Positions 58,675 through 63,477 of a stretch of 63,477 bases of DNA are shown here, piece by piece (position 1 is the first letter of the stretch; every line of letters begins with the position of its first letter). The stretch is taken from contig JAPCYN010000017.1 of assembly GCA_025941565.1 (NCBI GenBank), positions 12,463 to 75,939 on the forward strand, written 5' to 3'. Source of the DNA: Legionella sp. 515359 (GTDB lineage: Bacteria > Pseudomonadota > Gammaproteobacteria > Legionellales > Legionellaceae). The position numbers and the translations under genes are program-made. A model generated the notes under the pieces. The model saw only the letters and a program-made list of their open reading frames with translations. It ran no database searches and was not told where the DNA came from.

Positions 58675-59649
58675 CTATTCTGTAAACCTTATCCCAGTCG
58701 AATAAGTTTCTAATGAAAAGACACCATTCTTCACAATTAAAAGTGCATGGCCATCCTTTATATCTGGCAGATTAATATTCCACATTCCTTTAAACCAAGA
58801 ATCTTCTCTCGGAATAGACTGTTTAATAAGGTCATACGCTAATACAGCTTCTTCAGTGAGCTTGCCTTGTCGGTATTGATCTTCAATAAAATCGACATCC
58901 GCCTCGAACCAATCCAATGATTCATTCATCTCACGAATGGTAAATTGATTCCAGATACACGTAAATGGCGCTCCCATATGACCACTGATCCAAAAGTTTG
59001 GCATAAAATGTGTTATTAATCGCACAAGGAGAGGTTCTTTTCCCGGACTGACATGAGATACAAATATAGAGGCCTTGTCTTTATTTTTAACCTGTTTATA
59101 TAAAGCTCCAAATTGATGTAGTGTCGACCAAACTTTTCCTCCAATTCCAGCTATTGGCTGATCAAATAATTTCCTGCTAACAAGAAAATTACCGCCCAAA
59201 CCATAAAGAGAAAACTCAAGATCATCTTCCTGACAAAATTGATAAAAATGATGCTCATCGAGCAAATGTAAGTTATCGATTCGCAACTCGGTACTCAATT
59301 GTTTAAGTACTTGTACGTCTTCATGATTTCCCCAAACGGCATAAACAGGAACTGAGAATTGTTTTTCACCTGAAATGTAATCTGGAAAATCCCCTAATAA
59401 CTTATGCTTTTTTACAATCTCAATAAATGTTTCTCGTTTAGTTTGCTTATCGACATTATATTGCCGCCAAATTGGAGAATGAGATATCAATAGTCGTAAC
59501 TCTCTAGGGCTGAGCCGATAAACGCTCTGTTCATCATAAAACCCAAAGTCTCCTGCATGAATCACCATATCAGCATTAGTTTGAGCTACCATTTGATTGA
59601 TGGTATCCAAATTTCCGTGGGTATCACTGATTAATAGGATTCTGCGCAT
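58675..59649 (-). CDS. Metallophosphoesterase (calcineurin-like)
   Basis: This 324-residue protein has the full two-metal phosphoesterase motif set: ISDTHGNLD (residues 7-15), HAGDFG, VWGNHED, FVSHVSPG and WISGHMGAP. The family cleaves phosphomonoesters, phosphodiesters or nucleotides, so the substrate is open. A middle insertion (about 48-100) and a 60-residue tail are not typical of small phosphatases. It is divergent from the AbiE pair with a 228-base gap rich in palindromes. A link to phage defence is inference from location. Confidence 0.85.
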   Translation of the reverse strand: MRRILLISDTHGNLDTINQMVAQTNADMVIHAGDFGFYDEQSVYRLSPRELRLLISHSPIWRQYNVDKQTKRETFIEIVKKHKLLGDFPDYISGEKQFSVPVYAVWGNHEDVQVLKQLSTELRIDNLHLLDEHHFYQFCQEDDLEFSLYGLGGNFLVSRKLFDQPIAGIGGKVWSTLHQFGALYKQVKNKDKASIFVSHVSPGKEPLLVRLITHFMPNFWISGHMGAPFTCIWNQFTIREMNESLDWFEADVDFIEDQYRQGKLTEEAVLAYDLIKQSIPREDSWFKGMWNINLPDIKDGHALLIVKNGVFSLETYSTGIRFTE

Positions 59650-59672
59650 ATGAGACTTAGCCTTAATATAGT

Positions 59673-59745
59673 CATGTTAACCATATTCAAATAATTTAAC
59701 TTATCCTACTTGCCATGTTAATAAAATCAAATTTTGTTAACATGG
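59673..59745. promoter_or_regulatory. CATGTTAA palindromes upstream of the metallophosphoesterase
   Basis: CCATGTTAA (59713-59721) and TTAACATGG (59737-59745) are perfect complements. AAAAT and ATTTT inside them also pair, giving a near-complete 33-base palindrome. A third CATGTTAA is at 59673-59680, 24 bases from the start of the minus-strand gene. The layout fits operator sites for a dimeric repressor acting on that gene. Confidence 0.55.
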
Positions 59746-59761
59746 TACATCAGATATAATT

Positions 59762-59805
59762 AAGTATACAGAAATACCATATTTATATAGCATTTCTGTA
59801 TACTT
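59762..59805. promoter_or_regulatory. Operator-like inverted repeat upstream of abiEi
   Basis: AAGTATACAGAAAT (59762-59775) and ATTTCTGTATACTT (59792-59805) are perfect complements with a 16-base AT-rich spacer. The right arm runs into TTGACA (59804-59809), a perfect -35 box; the matching -10 is unclear. AbiEi-type antitoxins are known to bind inverted repeats and repress their own operon, so this is a good candidate for that site. Confidence 0.65.
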
Positions 59806-59877
59806 GACATAAAAAATCGATTTAAGTAGACAATTATACTATAATAATATGGTATAGACGTTCACTTAAGACAATAT

Positions 59878-60411
59878 ATGAATAGAGAACAAGCCATTAA
59901 TGTACTTAGAGAGCAAGATAGGAAAGGCAAATATGTCTTTTCTAATCATGATCTACGCAAACTTTTTCCAGAAGACTCCTTTAAAACCTTCAATGAAGGG
60001 CTGAAACGTCTGGTAAAATCAGGAGTACTTAAACATGCTTGCCGGGATGTATATGTCAATGAAGAAGCCAGGCAATTTGACAGTTATACAATCGAACGTA
60101 TTGCTAAAACACTTCGGCGAGGTGAGTATAATTATGTCAGTTTGGAATCCATGTTGTCAGAATACGGCGTCATTTCACAAATCCTCATGGATAGGATGAC
60201 CATTATGACGACCGGCCGTAAAGGGATCTATAACACATCCTATGGTGTTATAGAGTTTACGCATACCAAGCGCACAGTAAAAGACATTCTCGAAAGCACA
60301 TCTAAAGTCAATGAACGACCTCTTAGAATGGCTTCCAAAGAAACAGCGTTTCGCGATCTAAAGCGAGTTGGTCGTAACATGAATTTAATTAATCAGGAAG
60401 ACTTAGCATGA
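59878..60411 (+). CDS. AbiEi-like antitoxin and transcriptional repressor
   Basis: This 177-residue protein has an N-terminal winged helix (NREQAINVLREQDRKGKYVFSNHDLRKLFP, then FNEGLKRLVKSGVLKHACRDVY) and a C-terminal domain with YNYVSLESMLSEYGVISQ, both typical of AbiEi/DUF6088 antitoxins. In type IV toxin-antitoxin systems the antitoxin acts without binding the toxin and also represses the operon. It overlaps the toxin gene by four bases (ATGA). The operator-like palindrome lies 73 bases upstream. Confidence 0.88.
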   Translation: MNREQAINVLREQDRKGKYVFSNHDLRKLFPEDSFKTFNEGLKRLVKSGVLKHACRDVYVNEEARQFDSYTIERIAKTLRRGEYNYVSLESMLSEYGVISQILMDRMTIMTTGRKGIYNTSYGVIEFTHTKRTVKDILESTSKVNERPLRMASKETAFRDLKRVGRNMNLINQEDLA

Positions 60412-61340
60412 TAAAACCAACCTCCATAAACAGAGAAGATTTTAATTTACTAGTAGAGCTTGCGATGCGAGAAGAAGGTTATTCTCATATGAGGCCCGTG
60501 ATTGAAAAAGAATTATTGCACTATGATTTGCTGTTTGCGCTTGATAAACAGGGTTTATTAGACCAATTAACCTTTCAAGGAGGTACATCCCTGCGTTTAT
60601 GTTATGGTTCATCACGATTCAGTGAAGACCTTGATTTTGCCGGAGGAAATGATTTTACTACATCACAGTTAATAGATATGAAAAATTGTATCGAAAGTTA
60701 TATCGCTTCTCGTTATGGATTAGAAGTATCAGTAAAAGAACCCTCAGAAATGTCCATTGACCCCAAATATCAAGACATAAAAGTTGATAAGTGGCAGATT
60801 GCTATTACCACATCACCTACACGAAAAGATTTACCTAGGCAAAAAATTAAAATTGAAGTGTGCAATATCCCTGCTTATACAAGAGCACCTCTGGCTTTAA
60901 ATGCCAATTATGATTTTTTACCCGACGGTTACAGCGATGTACTCATAATGACGGAAAGCCAGGATGAAATTATGGCTGATAAGTTAATTTCTTTGATCAA
61001 TACAACTCGATATGTGCGTCATCGAGACATTTGGGACTTACGCTGGTTAAAGCAGCGCGGGGCTAAGATGGATAAAAAATTCATTTTAGCCAAGATTCAT
61101 GATTATAATATTACTGATTACTCAATCAAACTTGAGAAAATGATTACGAGCATAGATGAAATCATCTACAGTGACAATTTTCATAATGAACTGTCACGTT
61201 TTATTCCGTTAGATGTTCAAGAAAGAACATTAAAAAAGGAAAAATTTAAAGATTTTTTAATTAATGAAACTCAGTTATTGTTATCGGAGTTAAAGACGTT
61301 ATTTGATGGCGAAACGAAACAGGATGAGTTTTATATATAA
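60408..61340 (+). CDS. AbiEii/AbiGii-like nucleotidyltransferase toxin
   Basis: This 310-residue protein carries the DNA-polymerase-beta-like nucleotidyltransferase signature of AbiEii toxins: FQGGTSLRLCYG (57-67), SRFSEDLDFAGG (69-80) with metal ligands D74 and D76, then KIKIEVCNIPAY, and the conserved DEIMADKLISLI with RHRDIWDLRWL. The family modifies tRNA by adding nucleotides and stops growth of phage-infected cells. It is co-translated with the antitoxin. Confidence 0.92.
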   Translation: MIKPTSINREDFNLLVELAMREEGYSHMRPVIEKELLHYDLLFALDKQGLLDQLTFQGGTSLRLCYGSSRFSEDLDFAGGNDFTTSQLIDMKNCIESYIASRYGLEVSVKEPSEMSIDPKYQDIKVDKWQIAITTSPTRKDLPRQKIKIEVCNIPAYTRAPLALNANYDFLPDGYSDVLIMTESQDEIMADKLISLINTTRYVRHRDIWDLRWLKQRGAKMDKKFILAKIHDYNITDYSIKLEKMITSIDEIIYSDNFHNELSRFIPLDVQERTLKKEKFKDFLINETQLLLSELKTLFDGETKQDEFYI

Positions 61341-61413
61341 TATCGTGAAATTGTACTGTTAAGATCTAGTGTTTTTTTATAAAATGATTCTCAAAATCCA
61401 AACAGGGATTAAT

Positions 61414-62052
61414 ATGGATAATAATTCAAATAATGTTTCTGGGAATGGAAATTTCTGTATTAATAATTCAGGAACGATTAATCTCAATAATTCCAATGCT
61501 TCACACAGCGAATATACTCAATTAAAAGAAACAGGTATCAAAAATAACATTCAACGGAAGGATGTAATAAAAAAACTTCGTGAACAATCAATTGTTGCCA
61601 GCATCCCTGTTATTATCGCAGTCCTCGCAAATTTTACAAATGTTCTCCAATATATAGGAATTGGCCCCTTCCCTCATGGTCAGACATTCATATTCTTGTT
61701 AGGATGCCTTGTTTTTCCTTTTATTTTATCAAAAACTTTGGTTTTTAATTTATGGCATTATTTGTTTAAACAAAATTCGAAAAATTTTTTTTTACTTCAC
61801 AATGGTAACTATTATTTTTTATCCAAAGACAGAGACTATGTTGAAGAAAAAAACTTATCAGCCAACTGTATATATCCTTCTTGCAATGGAAAAATTTTTT
61901 TAAAAGTAGCCCCGCCTAGAGAGAAAGATAGGAATATTATTGGATGCTGCACAATTGACGAAAAAAATCACACATATAGCCTCGACAATAATTTTGTTGT
62001 TTACAAGTGCCAAATGGATTCGCGACCTATTACTAATAATACAACTCAATAA
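61414..62052 (+). CDS. Two-helix membrane protein with Asn/Gly-rich head and Cys-rich tail
   Basis: From the ATG at 61414 (AGGG eight bases upstream) the protein is about 212 residues; the frame is open to 61369. The head, MDNNSNNVSGNGNFCINNSG and TINLNNSN, resembles the short Asn/Gly beta-rich repeats found at the start of some conflict-system proteins. Two membrane helices follow (VASIPVIIAVLANFTNVLQYIGI, FIFLLGCLVFPFILSKTLVF). The tail has CIYPSC, IIGCC and YKC, possibly a zinc ribbon. I do not recognise the family. It lies between the AbiE pair and the integrase. Confidence 0.65.
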   Translation: MDNNSNNVSGNGNFCINNSGTINLNNSNASHSEYTQLKETGIKNNIQRKDVIKKLREQSIVASIPVIIAVLANFTNVLQYIGIGPFPHGQTFIFLLGCLVFPFILSKTLVFNLWHYLFKQNSKNFFLLHNGNYYFLSKDRDYVEEKNLSANCIYPSCNGKIFLKVAPPREKDRNIIGCCTIDEKNHTYSLDNNFVVYKCQMDSRPITNNTTQ

Positions 62053-62095
62053 ACTGGGGCGAGGGAGTGTAAGCAACTAAATAACAATAGCACAT

Positions 62096-63328
62096 TCAAC
62101 TTAACTCAGTAATTTTCATCATTTGCTTAAGTAAAAAATTAGCAACCTGTTGCATCGGCTTACGCAACCGCTCTACGTCTTTCATGATGTAACCTGCGGT
62201 TACGTCATTATTCATTTTATGGTTAAGCAATCGCTTCAAAGCATAAGCGGGTAAATCAAGGCTATCAGCTATAGTGGCAAAGGTTCTTCGTAAATCATGA
62301 AGAGTAAATGGCACGCCTGATAATTCCACTACCCTATTTACCGCTTTCTTCGGTTCGTAGATATAACCGGTTTTGCTATCCGCAGGGAATACAAATTCGC
62401 TGGTTTTGTTTCTGCTTCTGCGCTCCATTAACTCAAAGACAAAATCAGGCATCGGCAGGGTATGGATTTCGTGATTTTTAGTATCTTGTAAAGTAATCGT
62501 TTTGGATTTGAGATCAACATCATCCCATCGTAAGGATGCAGCTTCCATTTTACGCATGCCGGTGAATAAGAGTAATAGGAAGTAATCATGCCATAGTAAA
62601 GCATTGCGATAGTTGTCAGTCTCCACCAATACAATGACTGCTTTATACCAGTCAGCTAATTGATGGGGTTTGATGACTGTTTGTTTTCGATCCACTCGAT
62701 ACCATGCTCGGGTATGCGATAAGTATTTGACCGGGTTAATGGTGATAATTGGATGGCCGTTGCCGTCTTGATATTCATACATGGCGTAATTAAAAATAGC
62801 TCTTAATACCCTCATGGCATTGTTGGCACGTGCTTTACTGTTTGCTTGGCCATGTTTGGTGTGCCGTTTGGCAATCATCTCGCGGGTAATATTTGCCAGC
62901 GGTTTATCAAGCCAGTCAGGGACAACTTCATGCAGTACACATTGATAATCGTTTAAGGTGCGTGGTTTTAAGTCTTTTCTTGCTTTGAGGTAGTCATTCA
63001 ATACCTGCTGTAGGGTCATGGCGTGAACTTTCTTGGTTTTCTTCTCCGCTATAGGATCATCGCCTCTGGCCACACTACCCAACAGACTTTTGGCTTGTTT
63101 TCTGGCTTCTTCAACCGTCAAGTTGCCGTATTTGCCTAATGTGACTCTTTTTACCTTGCCATTGATTCTGGTTTCAACGATGAAGCTTCTGACACCACCG
63201 GAAGTAATTCTTAAAGCAAAACCTTTTAAATCATTATCACGATAAAATGTTTGGGTTTTACCAGAAATATGTTCGAGTTTATCAACGATGGTTTTGGTTA
63301 ATTTAATACCCTTTTCAGCTTCCGCCAT
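62096..63328 (-). CDS. P4-type tyrosine integrase
   Basis: This 410-residue site-specific recombinase has an N-terminal DUF4102-type domain (FYRDNDLKGFALRITSGGVRSFIVE), a core-binding domain, and a complete catalytic set: R259 in TGMRKMEA, H344-x-x-R347 in LHDLRRTFA, H370 in LLNHKM and Y380 in TAGYIM. It would insert the element at the tRNA 3' end and excise it. It lies at the far end from the tRNA and points inward. The 20-bp direct repeat at 63348 is 20 bases upstream of its start. Confidence 0.95.
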   Translation of the reverse strand: MAEAEKGIKLTKTIVDKLEHISGKTQTFYRDNDLKGFALRITSGGVRSFIVETRINGKVKRVTLGKYGNLTVEEARKQAKSLLGSVARGDDPIAEKKTKKVHAMTLQQVLNDYLKARKDLKPRTLNDYQCVLHEVVPDWLDKPLANITREMIAKRHTKHGQANSKARANNAMRVLRAIFNYAMYEYQDGNGHPIITINPVKYLSHTRAWYRVDRKQTVIKPHQLADWYKAVIVLVETDNYRNALLWHDYFLLLLFTGMRKMEAASLRWDDVDLKSKTITLQDTKNHEIHTLPMPDFVFELMERRSRNKTSEFVFPADSKTGYIYEPKKAVNRVVELSGVPFTLHDLRRTFATIADSLDLPAYALKRLLNHKMNNDVTAGYIMKDVERLRKPMQQVANFLLKQMMKITELS

Positions 63329-63347
63329 AATTTACCCCTAAAATTCC

Positions 63348-63367
63348 ATGTAGACGCCATGTAGACA
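63348..63367. repeat. Right copy of the 20-bp island-end direct repeat
   Basis: ATGTAGACGCCATGTAGACA matches the left copy at 50709-50728 with one difference (A to C at position 11) and the same orientation. It is 20 bases upstream of the integrase start. The remaining 110 bases of the window show no copy of the tRNA 3' end. Confidence 0.7.
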
Positions 63368-63477
63368 CTTTATTTAAAACAAAATAAATTTCAATATGGC
63401 AAATTATGGCTTATAAACGTTGATTTTAAAAGGTTTTTGAAAGAATTTAAAATTTGATAAAACGTGCTAAAACCCCT

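Larger units (their letters stand above)
50663..63477. mobile_element. Integrated accessory element at the tRNA 3' end (P4/PICI-like island)
   Basis: The region begins at a tRNA 3' end, the classic target of P4-type integrases. It carries such an integrase (62096-63328), an AlpA-like HTH gene, a DUF927 helicase-like gene with an iteron array, an AbiE pair, a reverse transcriptase and several orphans. Parts, especially the reverse transcriptase, are clearly more AT-rich than the housekeeping genes. The repeat ATGTAGACGC(A/C)ATGTAGACA occurs at 50709 and 63348. No second copy of the tRNA 3' end is seen before the window stops, so the right boundary is probably just outside. Confidence 0.8.

Overview
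This is chromosome from a Legionella-like gammaproteobacterium. The housekeeping order is typically gammaproteobacterial: aroC-prmB / smrB, a rhodanese gene-grxC-secB-gpsA, xseB-ispA, hemA-prfA-prmC, dksA, and tsaD with rpsU-yqeY-dnaG-rpoD. Among these lie genes with a Legionella character: a PlaA-like GDSL lysophospholipase, an ankyrin protein with kinase-like motifs resembling LegA5/AnkK, PilU, and several large hydrophilic coiled-coil or orphan proteins of the kind often found to be Dot/Icm substrates. The genus is inferred from these proteins and was not tested by a database search.

Layout. 1-424: a 115-bp tandem REP-like array. 477-6964: chorismate synthase, the L3 glutamine methyltransferase, the ribosome-rescue nuclease SmrB, an orphan protein, and the yibN-like/grxC/secB/gpsA cluster. 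7022-15108: murI, a giant candidate effector, a small secreted Cys-rich protein, a LegA5-like protein and pilU. 15199-15950: a broken remnant of a sugar-lactone-oxidase-like gene. 16094-31046: radA, xseB-ispA, photolyase, bioC/comF, a short site-2 protease, hemA-prfA-prmC, dksA, waaA, djlA and a secreted orphan. 31182-45533: plaA, deaD, fadH, an EamA transporter, mdh, hemW, a long-tailed plsY, tsaD and orphan candidate effectors. 45619-50434: the macromolecular-synthesis cluster with a clear sigma-70 promoter. 50586-50662: a CAU-anticodon tRNA, probably tRNA-Ile2.

From the tRNA 3' end to the window's right end (50663-63477) lies an integrated accessory element. A P4-type tyrosine integrase sits at the far end. 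A 19/20 matching direct repeat, ATGTAGACGC(A/C)ATGTAGACA, lies near both ends. The replication-like module is a DUF927 helicase-like ATPase, an AlpA-like HTH protein, and a 144-bp array of ten TGGGACA iterons in both orientations, which is a candidate replication origin. The cargo is defence-like: a reverse transcriptase that is neither an intron, DGR nor canonical retron type, flanked by two perfect hairpins; an AbiE-type toxin-antitoxin pair with a perfect operator-like palindrome; a divergent metallophosphoesterase; and an unusual membrane protein with an Asn/Gly-rich head and a Cys-rich tail. The element also carries two frameshifted genes and a divergent integrase-like protein.

The most interesting unexplained unit is the reverse-transcriptase locus (about 51.75-53.85 kb), with the iteron origin second. 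Across the core chromosome, gene ends repeatedly carry degenerate palindromes built on TAGCCTGGGTG...CCCAGGCTA, several of which could act as terminators.
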